Part shown: positions 31,411 through 40,736 of the stretch, in pieces
How the letters are laid out: the number at the start of each line of letters is the position of its first letter
Numbering within the stretch: the stretch's first letter is position 1
Source: Lentisphaerota bacterium
Lineage (GTDB): Bacteria > Verrucomicrobiota > Lentisphaeria > Victivallales > Victivallaceae
Direction of reading: 5' to 3'
DNA length: 54,323 bases
NCBI GenBank assembly: GCA_015061885.1
Contig: SUVS01000014.1
Coordinates: 1-54,323 of the forward strand
Notes under the pieces: generated by a model
Seen by the model: the letters and a program-made list of their open reading frames with translations, nothing else
Databases searched by the model: none
What the model was told of the DNA's origin: nothing
Position numbers and translations under genes: made by a program

Positions 31411-34400
31411 TCATTTGACATTGATTTTTTTGCTGACAACCTTGCCGGATGCCAGACATTTGGCTGTAACTGTTACAGTATTGCCCTGCAAGTTGGCAGC
31501 GGCGATCTCTTTCAATTCAAGCACTCCGTTTACGGCGGCGTGATACCCGCTGCCGGGCAGGCGTCTGCCTTGTGCATCGCTTAAAGTTACTTCCAGCGGC
31601 AGACAGGCTTGCACGGCTTTGCCGGAAGCATCCAGCACGCTGATCTTGAGGAGAAAATCTTTGCCTTTTTCCAGCGGTTCAGCATTGTTTATTGCCAGCG
31701 AGGCAATGGGTTTTTCCAACAGCAGAACCAATGTGCCGTCGCCGCCGGCAAGATCGACATCGAAACTTACAGCTTTTTTGCTTTGCTTCAACGCTATTTG
31801 CTTATGCTTGACCAAGTCATAAGCGGCGGCGGCGGGGTGTTGTACCGTAACCGTGCCGGAAAGCGGTTCGCCCTTTTCCAGAACCCGTTTCCATTGACCG
31901 AGGTAATCGCCGAAAGTACGCTTGTCGTTGAGTATAAATACATAATCAGCTTTGTCGCATCCGCGGCGGCGTACCACCAGATCGTTGGAAGTGGTTTTTA
32001 CCGGAGCCGGATAACTTCCGGCAATGACTTTGCGTATCTTTTCGCCCAGAGCCTGCAAATCTTTTTTGCTTTTCAAGGGGTCGCGGCTGTCGCGGCGGAC
32101 ACTCTGGATTCTTGCATCGAGCATGATCGCCGGAGCGGTGAACTCATCGCCCACTAAAATCACGCCTTTTTTACGCAGTTCACGCAATTTTTCCAGAATA
32201 ACTTCATCCACTACTTCCATACCCGGCAGAACCAGCACTTTCAGGTTTTTGAGGAATTTTTCGTCCAGCAGATGTTCTTCGTAGAATACATTGGCCGGGA
32301 TATTCGCCCATGCCAGAGCCAGATGAATATCTGCCACCCAGTTGCGGCTCCAGCCCGATGAAAAATGTTTGGGGGCGTAAAGTGCCGAGGCAAAACTTTC
32401 CAGTATCGCCACTTCTGCCGGGCGTTCCGGCACTTTCGGCAGGATCGGCCCCAGCGGCAGGAGGACTTCTTTGTTGAGTTTTGCCAGTCGTTTGGCGGCT
32501 CTGCGGTCGGTCATGCGGTAGCCGCCGTCGATTCCGCGGGTCAGCAGTGAACCCGAACCGTGATACATGATGCCATCCAGACGGCGGCTGATCTTGCTCC
32601 ACAGGGCAATGCTCAAAGCATCTTCAGGAATACTTATGTAACTGCCGTTGGGTTCGTATTTCAGCCATTCGGGAGGATTGGCTACGGTTTCGTTTTTCGG
32701 GGCGGTGGCACTGCGGTACCAGATCGCCTGGGTCATGCTATAAACTTTCTGACCGGGCACGCCGTCAGCCATGGCAATGACTTCATCGGTGGCCTGACCG
32801 ATCTTGATCGGGTCGGGGTTGGTGTAAGTCCACTGATTGATGGCATCGACTCTGCCGCCGGAGCCCCACAGCGGGGGAACGCGGGTGACCGGATCGTAGA
32901 AGGTCAGGAAGTTATCACGCTTGATAACACTGTGGTACGCTTCGGTTATTGCCGTGTGCAGCGGGTTCCAGCCATCGCCTTTTTTCCACACCCAGCGGTA
33001 GAAGATCATTTCCGGCGAATCGCGTTTGATGACTCTGTCCCACGGGAAATCGTCGATAAGATTGTGCGGCATGGGGCTTCTGCCGGTGATACCTTTGGGG
33101 ATGGCAAAACCGGCTTCTTTGCGGAAGTTTTCCGGCTCCTGACCGCCCCAGCTCAAACCGCTGTTGCCGCGGATCTCGCTGTTGGAAAGCACGCCGGTCC
33201 ATGCCGGGTGTTCGCCCAGCGATTTTGCCGTATCAACGGCTACACGGGTATATTCGGCAACGACTTCGGGATTGGAGGCTTCCAGAGCGTTCCATGTTTT
33301 ACCCGCTTTATTGGTACGCAAAAAGCGTTTTTGGGTGATAAAACGATATTTTGGCCCGATGCGTTCCCACAGCCAGATGCCGTTTTTGAGCGATTTATCC
33401 AGCCTGTTTATGGCACTGATAAGTCCCGCCGGACTGTATTCGCCGGAGTTGGGTGTAAAAGTGGTGTTGGTATGCGTGAATCCGGCATTTTTGAGCCGTT
33501 CGGGTATATCACCACCCCACATCATCAGCGGGAAATTGGGGGTTTTGCCTTCGGCAATGTAATACTCCAGTTTATTTTTTGTCAGCACTTTGCCGGAAGC
33601 ATCGCTTACAACGGCGTCAAAGGCATAATCGCCGGGGAGCAGAGTGGTGTTTACATCCAGAGCAAATTCAACGGGTTTTTCCGGTTCTACGGCATCTGCG
33701 GTAAATTCCTGTTTGAAGCCGCACGGACTGCTTACAGTTATCTTCAGGTCTTTGACACTCTGCTTGCGGCTGTGCAGATTAAAATAGAGTTTTTTATCTT
33801 TTTCGCCGCGGATAAAGGCTCCGCGTTTGGCGTAGTTGCGGATAACACTGAATTCTTCAGCCGGAGCCGTGGACATGCGGACTGCACCGATAAAACCTTC
33901 AAACGGACGGTGCCCGGAACTGATACGGTCGCCGAAAACGGGAGAGCGTTTGGCAACAGCCACCGTACCGTAATGCGTCGGGGATTTGCCGGCATCTTTG
34001 CCGTTGCAGAAGAAGCGGACAGTGCCCCGGGCATCAAAATCAAATGCCAGTTCGTACCATTTGCCGAGTTCCATGTAAAAGACTGCACTTGTGGATGCAA
34101 GGCTCTTTTTGCCGAATCCGGAATGCAGTACCATGCGGTATGCGTTGTCGCCCAGGTCGGTAAGTTCGAGCATAAAGCCGGAGTGTTCGCGGTATTCAAG
34201 ATATTTGCTGTCAAAAAGCAGCATTTTTTCTCTGCCTTTGTGAACGACATGCTGTTTTTTGTCGAGCATAACGAGCATCTGCATGTAAACTTTGCCGGCG
34301 GGCGAAAGCAGTTTGATGCCGCCTTTGACTTCGGCACCGGCGGCTTTATTGTTTACCTTGCGGCCGGGAGCGTTGATCGCCAATGCTCCGGAGTTGCCGA

Positions 34401-35274
34401 CTTTTACCAGCTGGGTATTGCCGCGGAGTTTCAGTTCGTTTTTCATGGCATCGGTTTGCAGATTGCCGTTGAAGTTCCACTCGGCAATATTTTTGTAACC
34501 GGCAGGAACCGGCTGCAATGCGGTTTTTTCCGGTATATCAAAACCGGGATCAACCATTTCCACTGTTTTGGCTTTGACCGGTTCAGCAGTACGCAAAACT
34601 ACTTTGCTGATAATTCCGGCAAAAGGACTGCGGGTGGAACTGATGCGGTCGCCGATGACAGCGGCCCGTACCGCCGGAGCGATCTTGCCGCCTTCGATTT
34701 CCACGGTGTGTTTGACCTGATCGTCCCACTGGAACGATACAAAACCCGCCGGATCATAACCTATACGCAGGGTGTGGAAATCATTGCCGAAACCTTTTTT
34801 CCACTGACCGGTAACTTGCTTGGTGTGGTCGCCGTAACCTAAAAATATATCCGGCAGAACCGCATCTTTACCGAAACGCAGCCGCACCAGAAATCCGGAA
34901 TTAACGGCTTTTTTGCTGCCCGGTCTGGTGTTGAAAAGGTATTTGGTATCAAAGATGACCGCATCTTTGCGTTTGGTGTTGGGCGAAAATCTGGAAAAAT
35001 CCGGCTTGAACTTTATTTCCAGCTCAAATGCTCCGGCGGGCGTAAGTTCGGGATAACGCTTTACAGCAGTAAGCCCCGCATCAATATCTTTGCCCGGATC
35101 GGTAAAAATCATACCTTCGGCGGTTTGCTGAACAAACTTTTCATTGCGGATTTTCAATTCAAATCTGCCGTCGGCGGATTTCAGACTTTTGCTCAAATCC
35201 CACTCGGCGATCACGGCCGCCGGAACGGCTTGGGCGGTAATAAGCAATGCCGCTGCAATAGAAAATATCTTCAT
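31411..35274 (-). CDS. Large secreted LamG-like / TIM-barrel glycosidase-like protein
   Basis: The 1287-aa protein has a signal peptide (about 1-19). Two concanavalin/LamG-like jelly-roll domains follow (about 20-245 and 265-480), each with a 'VIGDRISS' / 'VFGDRISS' block. After a beta-sandwich (about 490-580) comes a long region with TIM-barrel character (about 590-960; LMMWGGDIPERL, WTGVLSNSEIRGN, IALWSKISRRLDGIMYHGSG). A glutamine-amidotransferase-like fold follows (about 965-1090; VLVLPGMEVVDE and GVILVGDEF), the order seen in GH42-like beta-galactosidases, and then C-terminal beta domains. E in NSEIRG is a catalytic candidate. The exact GH family is not recognised. Its first LamG domain is closely related to the protein at 35298-36020, 23 nt upstream. 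Confidence 0.72.
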   Translation of the reverse strand: MKIFSIAAALLITAQAVPAAVIAEWDLSKSLKSADGRFELKIRNEKFVQQTAEGMIFTDPGKDIDAGLTAVKRYPELTPAGAFELEIKFKPDFSRFSPNTKRKDAVIFDTKYLFNTRPGSKKAVNSGFLVRLRFGKDAVLPDIFLGYGDHTKQVTGQWKKGFGNDFHTLRIGYDPAGFVSFQWDDQVKHTVEIEGGKIAPAVRAAVIGDRISSTRSPFAGIISKVVLRTAEPVKAKTVEMVDPGFDIPEKTALQPVPAGYKNIAEWNFNGNLQTDAMKNELKLRGNTQLVKVGNSGALAINAPGRKVNNKAAGAEVKGGIKLLSPAGKVYMQMLVMLDKKQHVVHKGREKMLLFDSKYLEYREHSGFMLELTDLGDNAYRMVLHSGFGKKSLASTSAVFYMELGKWYELAFDFDARGTVRFFCNGKDAGKSPTHYGTVAVAKRSPVFGDRISSGHRPFEGFIGAVRMSTAPAEEFSVIRNYAKRGAFIRGEKDKKLYFNLHSRKQSVKDLKITVSSPCGFKQEFTADAVEPEKPVEFALDVNTTLLPGDYAFDAVVSDASGKVLTKNKLEYYIAEGKTPNFPLMMWGGDIPERLKNAGFTHTNTTFTPNSGEYSPAGLISAINRLDKSLKNGIWLWERIGPKYRFITQKRFLRTNKAGKTWNALEASNPEVVAEYTRVAVDTAKSLGEHPAWTGVLSNSEIRGNSGLSWGGQEPENFRKEAGFAIPKGITGRSPMPHNLIDDFPWDRVIKRDSPEMIFYRWVWKKGDGWNPLHTAITEAYHSVIKRDNFLTFYDPVTRVPPLWGSGGRVDAINQWTYTNPDPIKIGQATDEVIAMADGVPGQKVYSMTQAIWYRSATAPKNETVANPPEWLKYEPNGSYISIPEDALSIALWSKISRRLDGIMYHGSGSLLTRGIDGGYRMTDRRAAKRLAKLNKEVLLPLGPILPKVPERPAEVAILESFASALYAPKHFSSGWSRNWVADIHLALAWANIPANVFYEEHLLDEKFLKNLKVLVLPGMEVVDEVILEKLRELRKKGVILVGDEFTAPAIMLDARIQSVRRDSRDPLKSKKDLQALGEKIRKVIAGSYPAPVKTTSNDLVVRRRGCDKADYVFILNDKRTFGDYLGQWKRVLEKGEPLSGTVTVQHPAAAAYDLVKHKQIALKQSKKAVSFDVDLAGGDGTLVLLLEKPIASLAINNAEPLEKGKDFLLKISVLDASGKAVQACLPLEVTLSDAQGRRLPGSGYHAAVNGVLELKEIAAANLQGNTVTVTAKCLASGKVVSKKINVK

Positions 35275-35297
35275 ATTTCAATACCTCAAATCTCAAA

Positions 35298-36020
35298 TCA
35301 TTTGTTTGCTGCCGCCGCAGTTGTATCGGCATCGGAAAGCACTATTTTGCTGATGGTGCCCTTGAACGGCATACGGGTCGAACTGTAACGGTCGCCGACG
35401 ATCAGCGGGTAGCCCGCCGGAGAAAGCGGCCCTTTGTTTTTGGTCTGGCGGACGAGGGGCTTCTGATTATCCCAGACAAAAGTTACTGTACCGGCGGGAT
35501 CGTATTTGATCTTGAGGGTATGGAAGGTTTTGCCGTCAGTTTTGATGTACGGGCCTGAAACGGTTTCGGTGCATTTGCCCATTCCCAGATAGAGCGTTAC
35601 ACTGATGTTATTGTTGCTGATGGTGGTTCGCACAAGCATACCGCTGTGATAAGCGGACTTGTCGGATTTGTGGTAATAATAGTATTTATTATCCAGCAGA
35701 ACACTGTATTTGGTCTTGGTTTTCGGGTAATATGCTTCCATATCGGGTTTGAAAGTTATGGCAAGTTCAAACGCTCCTTTGGGAGTCATTTCGGCATATC
35801 TTTTTACGGTTGCCATCCCTGCATCGGTATCATTTTTTGCGGGGAAAGAGAACTCCGCACCTTCCGGAGTGAGTTTTACCAAGTCTGCCACCCGCGGCTT
35901 GAATTCAAATTTTCCATCGGCGGATTTCAGACCTTTGGTGAAATCCCATTCGGCGATAACAGCGGCTGAAACGCTTGTAATGGCGGCGGCAAAGAGAGCA
36001 AGAAATGTCAGAGTTTTCAT
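35298..36020 (-). CDS. Secreted single LamG-like domain protein
   Basis: The 240-aa protein has a signal peptide (about 1-19) and one concanavalin-A-like jelly-roll domain. It shares AVIAEWD, LKSADG.FE, VKRY, TP.GAFEL and VGDR.SSTR.PF with the first domain of the next protein, so the two are paralogous. The start is set at 36020 (MKTLTF), with AGGA 8 nt upstream. Such solo lectin-like domains bind glycans. As in the first locus, a small secreted domain protein directly precedes a giant enzyme-like protein, which suggests a shared design of binding subunit plus enzyme. Confidence 0.8.
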   Translation of the reverse strand: MKTLTFLALFAAAITSVSAAVIAEWDFTKGLKSADGKFEFKPRVADLVKLTPEGAEFSFPAKNDTDAGMATVKRYAEMTPKGAFELAITFKPDMEAYYPKTKTKYSVLLDNKYYYYHKSDKSAYHSGMLVRTTISNNNISVTLYLGMGKCTETVSGPYIKTDGKTFHTLKIKYDPAGTVTFVWDNQKPLVRQTKNKGPLSPAGYPLIVGDRYSSTRMPFKGTISKIVLSDADTTAAAANK

Positions 36021-36043
36021 GATGTTTCCTTTCAAATATACAA

Positions 36044-36943
36044 TTACTTTAATATTTCAGCATGGATCGCCCGCCAGATACCACCGGCGGCTCCGGTATC
36101 TTTTACCCGCACGACCAGCAGGTTTTCGGCACCGAACTTGACTTCTTTGGTGCCGTCCACGGCAAAATGTTTGTTATGACCGGCCACGCCTATATCATGA
36201 CTTCCGAGATAGACGCCGTTCAGCCAGATCCACGCACTTTCGTCCACACCGTCAAAGTGCAGTTCAAAAGCGTTGTGATCGACTTTTTTGGGCATGGTAA
36301 AGCGGATGCGGTACCAGCCGATGCCGTCGTAATCTTCCCAACCCTGTTCTTCCCAATAGCCGTATTTGATCGGCTTCCACTGTTTTTCGCTGATTTTCCG
36401 GGCGTAGTATTTGAACTTATCGGTATGCCCTTTGGCTCCGGGGTCGGGGAGGAATTTCCACTTGTCATCGGCAATTTTCCAGCGTTTGAGCGTAATTACT
36501 TCATGATCCCAGCCGGGATTGTTGCGGATGAGCAATATATCGCGTTTGAAGGGCCAACTGGCTTTGCCTGCCAGTTCGCGGATCGCCAGTTCCGGATCAT
36601 CGGTGGCTATTTTTATAAGCAGCTGGTTCAGCGAGGCATCCTTTTTTGCCAGATCGCAGAGTGCCGATACGGCAGTCATCCGCACCGGAAAATCCTTGTC
36701 TGCTGTGGCTTTCTTCAATGCCGGGATCGCTTTGGAGCCATACTTTTTGGCGTAGAGATAAAGGGCGTAACGCCGGATCTCCGGGTCTTTATCGTTAAGA
36801 TATTTGGCGGCTTTGGCGGCATTTTCGCCACATTCGCGGGTGAACGCCTGACGGCGTGCCACATCTTGCGGGGTTGATGCCTGCAGTAAAACGGGTATTG
36901 CCGTCAGCAGTGCAAGCATTGTCAGAAAAAGTTTTTTGCTCAT
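36044..36943 (-). CDS. Secreted HEAT-repeat protein fused to a GH2-like sugar-binding domain
   Basis: The 299-aa protein begins with a signal peptide (MSKKLFLTML to about residue 22). Helical HEAT-like repeats (about 30-130; DPEIRRYALYLYAKKYG, DFPVRMTAVSALCDLAKK, DPELAIRELAG) are followed by a beta jelly-roll (about 150-299; GIGWYRIRFTMPK, ELHFDGVDESAWIWLNGVYLG, NLLVVRVKDTG) that matches the N-terminal sugar-binding domain of GH2 enzymes without the catalytic barrel. The start at 36943 has GGAGAG 5-9 nt upstream; a longer frame to 37024 is AT-rich leader sequence. It is the first gene of the operon driven from 37003-37031. Probable role: extracellular scaffold or glycan binding. Confidence 0.75.
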   Translation of the reverse strand: MSKKLFLTMLALLTAIPVLLQASTPQDVARRQAFTRECGENAAKAAKYLNDKDPEIRRYALYLYAKKYGSKAIPALKKATADKDFPVRMTAVSALCDLAKKDASLNQLLIKIATDDPELAIRELAGKASWPFKRDILLIRNNPGWDHEVITLKRWKIADDKWKFLPDPGAKGHTDKFKYYARKISEKQWKPIKYGYWEEQGWEDYDGIGWYRIRFTMPKKVDHNAFELHFDGVDESAWIWLNGVYLGSHDIGVAGHNKHFAVDGTKEVKFGAENLLVVRVKDTGAAGGIWRAIHAEILK

Positions 36944-37002
36944 GCTCTCTCCAATGGGTTTGAAGTTTATAACAGTCCGCTTACAATAATATGTTAATAG
37001 AA

Positions 37003-37031
37003 AGTATAACACGCTTTTGAACATTTTTCAA
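37003..37031 (-). promoter_or_regulatory. Predicted promoter of the LamG/GDPD operon
   Basis: On the minus strand, TTGAAA (-35) and TATACT (-10) are separated by exactly 17 nt, about 60 nt before the start of the HEAT-repeat gene. Gaps of 23, 23, 10 and -4 nt between the following genes support one transcript down to 29896. Confidence 0.65.
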
Positions 37032-37093
37032 TATTTCAAGTCAGAAAAAAGTGTTTTTTTTTACTTTAAACATACGGTATAAACGAGTTAAAG

Positions 37094-38482
37094 TTATTTA
37101 TGCAGTCTGAAAACCGTATGCAGTTTGGTCGCGGCGGTTTTTTCGAGTCTGCCGCCGAAGCGTTCTTCATAAGCGGCGGGGTTTTCATCGTACCGCAAAA
37201 TTACTGCCGAACCGTTGTCAAGTTTTTTTACCGAGTTGAAGGGTATGTCGCTGTGGAACTGCCGACTGATGCCGTTATTTACCGCATAAAATAAAACCGG
37301 TGCCGGGTCGGCTGGAAAACTTATGAAAATCGTTGTATTTTCAGGCAGTTCTTTTATAAGTTCCACTGTCGCTGAAACTTTGTACCCCGGAAACATATAC
37401 CACGGGTGGAAAAAATCATCTTCAAACCGCGACAGACCGCTCTTTTCTGCTATTACCGCCCCGGTTATAAGTATTACCGGCTGTGAAGCAATGATTATCA
37501 GGAAAAATGCCGCCCGGTGGAAGAACCGCCACTTTTCAGAGTTGGTCAGGTTCGCTATGCCGTCGATAACCAGCATACACAAAACCGGCAGTATGGTAAC
37601 AAATACCCGCGGGAACGGCGGCCGGTTCAGAATATATATGCTGATAAACGGCAGGAGCCAGATCAGATAACGCATCAAGTGTGCCTTATCGGGTTTTTCA
37701 AGGCGGAAAAGTCCGAAAATCAACAGCAACCCGAAGCCGGCAAAGTACATGCCTGAAGTCACCAGTGCCGCCGCGTTTCTGCCGGAAAAACCTTCGCCCA
37801 GCTTGAACGCCGCCAGCAGATCGCCGATTATGGGCAGATAAAATATCAGCAGACTGCCGGGCAGTACGGCGGCGGCGATATATGCCCTTTTATCCCGGTA
37901 AAACTCCTTTTTCATCCACGGAACCGCGTAAAGCAGAGCCGCCGCCAACGCCAGCAGATTGGTCGGCACCGTACCGACGGCCAGAATGGATGAAATTATA
38001 TAAATGCTCCAGCCGGAACACATTCTGTTATGAAAAATATTATACAAACCCAACAGCGATAAAGATACAAAAAACCAGCTCGCCGCATAGCCGCGCAATG
38101 CCGTGGCGTAGTTGAGAAAAACCGCCGAAAGACTTATTGCGGATAATACTGAAATAGTTGAAAATAATCGTTTTCCGTCAATTTTTTTATTCAGATGAAT
38201 TATTACAGCAAACATGCCGAAAGAGAGTATTACCGAAAGCAGTCGCCAATGTACCGTTATATCTGTATAACCGATATAAAAGAGATCCCATATTTTCAGC
38301 AGCATGGAATATACTATTTGATTATTGGGAATTGTATAGGATAAATAAATCCTGCCCAGATCCAGCGGCAGGACAAAATTCAGCAGTGTCAACGCTTCGT
38401 CGAACCACAATTCCCGCAAAAGTACCGGCCGCAGAGCCGCCGCGGCAATAATAAACGGCAGAGCGTAAAGATATTTTTTCAT
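37094..38482 (-). CDS. GT-C type membrane glycosyltransferase-like protein
   Basis: The 462-aa protein has about ten to twelve membrane helices. A D28-E29 pair follows the first helix (ELWFDEAL), the acidic motif of GT-C transferases such as PMT/ArnT relatives, which move sugars from polyprenyl-phosphate donors outside the membrane. The C-terminal soluble part (about 370-462) contains FISFPADPAPVLFY. No specific family is assigned. Its ATG overlaps the end of the Mur ligase gene by 4 nt, which indicates coupling. A role in cell-envelope glycan or protein glycosylation is likely. Confidence 0.75.
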   Translation of the reverse strand: MKKYLYALPFIIAAAALRPVLLRELWFDEALTLLNFVLPLDLGRIYLSYTIPNNQIVYSMLLKIWDLFYIGYTDITVHWRLLSVILSFGMFAVIIHLNKKIDGKRLFSTISVLSAISLSAVFLNYATALRGYAASWFFVSLSLLGLYNIFHNRMCSGWSIYIISSILAVGTVPTNLLALAAALLYAVPWMKKEFYRDKRAYIAAAVLPGSLLIFYLPIIGDLLAAFKLGEGFSGRNAAALVTSGMYFAGFGLLLIFGLFRLEKPDKAHLMRYLIWLLPFISIYILNRPPFPRVFVTILPVLCMLVIDGIANLTNSEKWRFFHRAAFFLIIIASQPVILITGAVIAEKSGLSRFEDDFFHPWYMFPGYKVSATVELIKELPENTTIFISFPADPAPVLFYAVNNGISRQFHSDIPFNSVKKLDNGSAVILRYDENPAAYEERFGGRLEKTAATKLHTVFRLHK

Positions 38483-39900
38483 AGCATTTTTCCGCCGTCT
38501 GCCAGTTCAGAAGCGAACATGGCAAGGGTGTTATCTCTGGCTCCGGCGATCAGGATGACATCGTTTTCAGCCGCCTGCTGCCGGAGCAGAGTCTTCAAGG
38601 TCTGCCGGTCGGCAAAAAGCTCAACATTTATATCGGTGTAAGTGTTCTGCCACTGTTGCAAAACATCTTCAGCGTGGGGCGAAAAACTTGAGGTTCCGCC
38701 CGCGTAAAATGGTTCGGCAAGATATACTTTATCGTTACTGCGTAAAAGTTTTTTGAAGACTCTGCCCAGCTCTTCAGCCATAAACTTGAAAGGCCCGTAC
38801 CCATGCGGCTGAAAAAGCATCAATACTCTGCCGGAAGTTCCGCTGACTTCCTGGGCGGCGGATAAGACAGTGGCAAGTTTTTCGGGGTTGTGGGCGTAAT
38901 CGTCGTAAATCTTTGCTCCGCAAGCTGTTTTGCCTTTATAGTCAAAACGGCGGGCAACGCCGTGGGTATTCAATGCACAGCGTAAAGCCAGCTTGGGATC
39001 GTATCCGGAAAGCTCCAGCAGAGCCGCCGCCGCCGCCGCGTTCAGAGCCGTGTGTCTGCCGGGTGACGGCAAGGCGTGCCATTCGCCATTATTGAACCGG
39101 GCAAGGCTTCTGCCGGCCTGATTTTTGTAATCACTGATGCACCAATTTGAATCGTCTGTTTTTCCGGAAAAGGTTTTTATTGCCAGATCCGGCTTTATCT
39201 TATCACCGATGAGTTCAAAAACTTCTTTTTCCAGCACGGCACCTTTCCGGCATTGATTTACAAAACAGGCAAACATCTCCGCCAGTTCGGCTTTGGGGTA
39301 ATGGTCAGTGCCGATATTCAGCACCAGGGCGTAATCGGGGTGGAACTCCAGCAGACTTTTGTCGCTTTCGTCGGCTTCAAAAACTATTGCCCCCTTGCCG
39401 GGGCGGTAATTGCCGGGATATTTTTCCGTCATAAAAGCCTTGACCATGCCGCCATTGATGCACTCCGGATCGTCTCCGGCGTTGTTCAACGCTTCGGAAA
39501 TGATCGCAGTAGTGGAGGTCTTGCCGCAGGTGCCGGCAACTGCCACAGATACTTTGCCGCTGGAACACTGCTGCAATATCAGCTCTTTAAGGGCGGTTGC
39601 CCGATGGAGCCTTTCTATGCCCTGCGAGGAGGCAAAATCCGGATTGCTTTCTTCGATCGCTGAAGAATAAACCACCGCATCCACCGGCGGATTGCCGGGG
39701 GCAAAACGGCTGCCGTCCTGCGGATAAAGTTCAATGCCTTGAGCTTGAAGCATAGCTTTAAGTTGAGCATTTTCGCTCTTTTCCAACGCCCGGTCACTGC
39801 CGGAAACACCGATATTCTGCGAGCGGGCAAACTGGGCAAGGGCACTCATGCCTATACCGCAAATACCGACGATGTGCCAATTTTTCATAAAATTACTCAT
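38479..39900 (-). CDS. Mur ligase family protein, MurC-like
   Basis: The 473-aa protein has the three Mur ligase domains. VGICGIGMSALA (11-22) is the MurC-type UDP-MurNAc-binding loop, GTCGKTSTTA (about 122-131) is the ATP loop with Cys where MurC usually has His, FEADESDKS (about 173-181) follows, and YDDYAHNP near residue 332 is the central His motif. MurC adds L-Ala to UDP-MurNAc; the related Mpl recycles tripeptides. The divergent loops leave both open, and no other cell-wall genes are near, so a second copy or an unusual substrate is possible. It overlaps the lipoprotein gene by one base (TAATG) and the transferase gene by four. Confidence 0.82.
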   Translation of the reverse strand: MSNFMKNWHIVGICGIGMSALAQFARSQNIGVSGSDRALEKSENAQLKAMLQAQGIELYPQDGSRFAPGNPPVDAVVYSSAIEESNPDFASSQGIERLHRATALKELILQQCSSGKVSVAVAGTCGKTSTTAIISEALNNAGDDPECINGGMVKAFMTEKYPGNYRPGKGAIVFEADESDKSLLEFHPDYALVLNIGTDHYPKAELAEMFACFVNQCRKGAVLEKEVFELIGDKIKPDLAIKTFSGKTDDSNWCISDYKNQAGRSLARFNNGEWHALPSPGRHTALNAAAAAALLELSGYDPKLALRCALNTHGVARRFDYKGKTACGAKIYDDYAHNPEKLATVLSAAQEVSGTSGRVLMLFQPHGYGPFKFMAEELGRVFKKLLRSNDKVYLAEPFYAGGTSSFSPHAEDVLQQWQNTYTDINVELFADRQTLKTLLRQQAAENDVILIAGARDNTLAMFASELADGGKML

Positions 39901-40457
39901 TATTGGGCTCTTACCAGCATACGGTTACTGCGGAGTTTGAAGGTTTTTAATGTGGTGCTTACATAAACTTCAAACAATGCTTTTTCCCCCGGATTCAGAT
40001 CGCCGACAAAAGGCAGATTCATCGACAGTACCGCCCGGTTGCCGCGGTTCAGGATCAAGCCGGAACGGTTGGCATCTTTGGGCGGTTTGAGGCGGAATAC
40101 TTTGAACGGTATTTTTTTGTTGTTCAATTTATTGGTTTCCAACCGGCGGTAGCGGATTTCAAAATTATACCGGTCAAACATATACCACTCTTTGACTTCC
40201 AGAGTTTTGCGGCCATAGTAAGCAAGCTGGATATTCAATTCCTGCGATGTACCGGCAGTTACGGTAATATCGTAAGGTATTTTAAGTTCGCAATCACCGG
40301 TGGGGATTTTCTGCAATGTTTTTTTGACCTGCCGTTTGGGCATGTTTTCAAACTTGGATGGGTCTTTGTCGGTCTGGTCAGCATCATTGCTTGAACAACC
40401 GCAGAAAAAAGCTGTCAGCAGAATAACTGCTGAAAAACATAAGGATAACTTTTTCAT
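39900..40457 (-). CDS. Probable lipoprotein of unknown function
   Basis: The 185-aa protein begins MKKLSLCFSAVILLTAFFCGCSS. This is a basic, hydrophobic leader ending in Gly-Cys that resembles, though imperfectly, a lipobox. The rest is beta-rich, with LKIPYDITVTAGTSQELNIQL and a strand-rich C-terminus, loosely like DUF1573/immunoglobulin-type folds. No named family is recognised. The ATG at 40457 is preferred over a TTG at 40466. Its stop overlaps the start of the MurC-like gene by one base, so the three minus-strand genes form one operon with an envelope theme. Confidence 0.75.
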   Translation of the reverse strand: MKKLSLCFSAVILLTAFFCGCSSNDADQTDKDPSKFENMPKRQVKKTLQKIPTGDCELKIPYDITVTAGTSQELNIQLAYYGRKTLEVKEWYMFDRYNFEIRYRRLETNKLNNKKIPFKVFRLKPPKDANRSGLILNRGNRAVLSMNLPFVGDLNPGEKALFEVYVSTTLKTFKLRSNRMLVRAQ

Positions 40458-40736
40458 AAAGCTCAAAACTCCCTGATTTTTTATTCCGATTGGTTTTTGC
40501 CGGAGGCTCCGGGCGGTTTCAGTAAATTTTTCCGGCAGCAGAAACTGCCTATTTTGAGTTTTGAAATCAACTCTGTCTATAAAAATAGCACATTTATTCT
40601 TTTCTGCAACCTTTAATTGCGTAATAATTCAGCTTTTAAGCAGGGGTAAATTTGCTTTTCGGCAGTTTTGGCTGTACCTTATATATAATTAAAAGTATAT
40701 CAGTTACTATGTGAAATTAGGTTTTTGTTGTAATAT

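Noticed and set aside
32560-34842. 760-codon open frame on the plus strand
   Set aside because: It is antisense to the 1287-aa secreted protein, which has a signal peptide, clear domains and operon context; the frame shows no domain.
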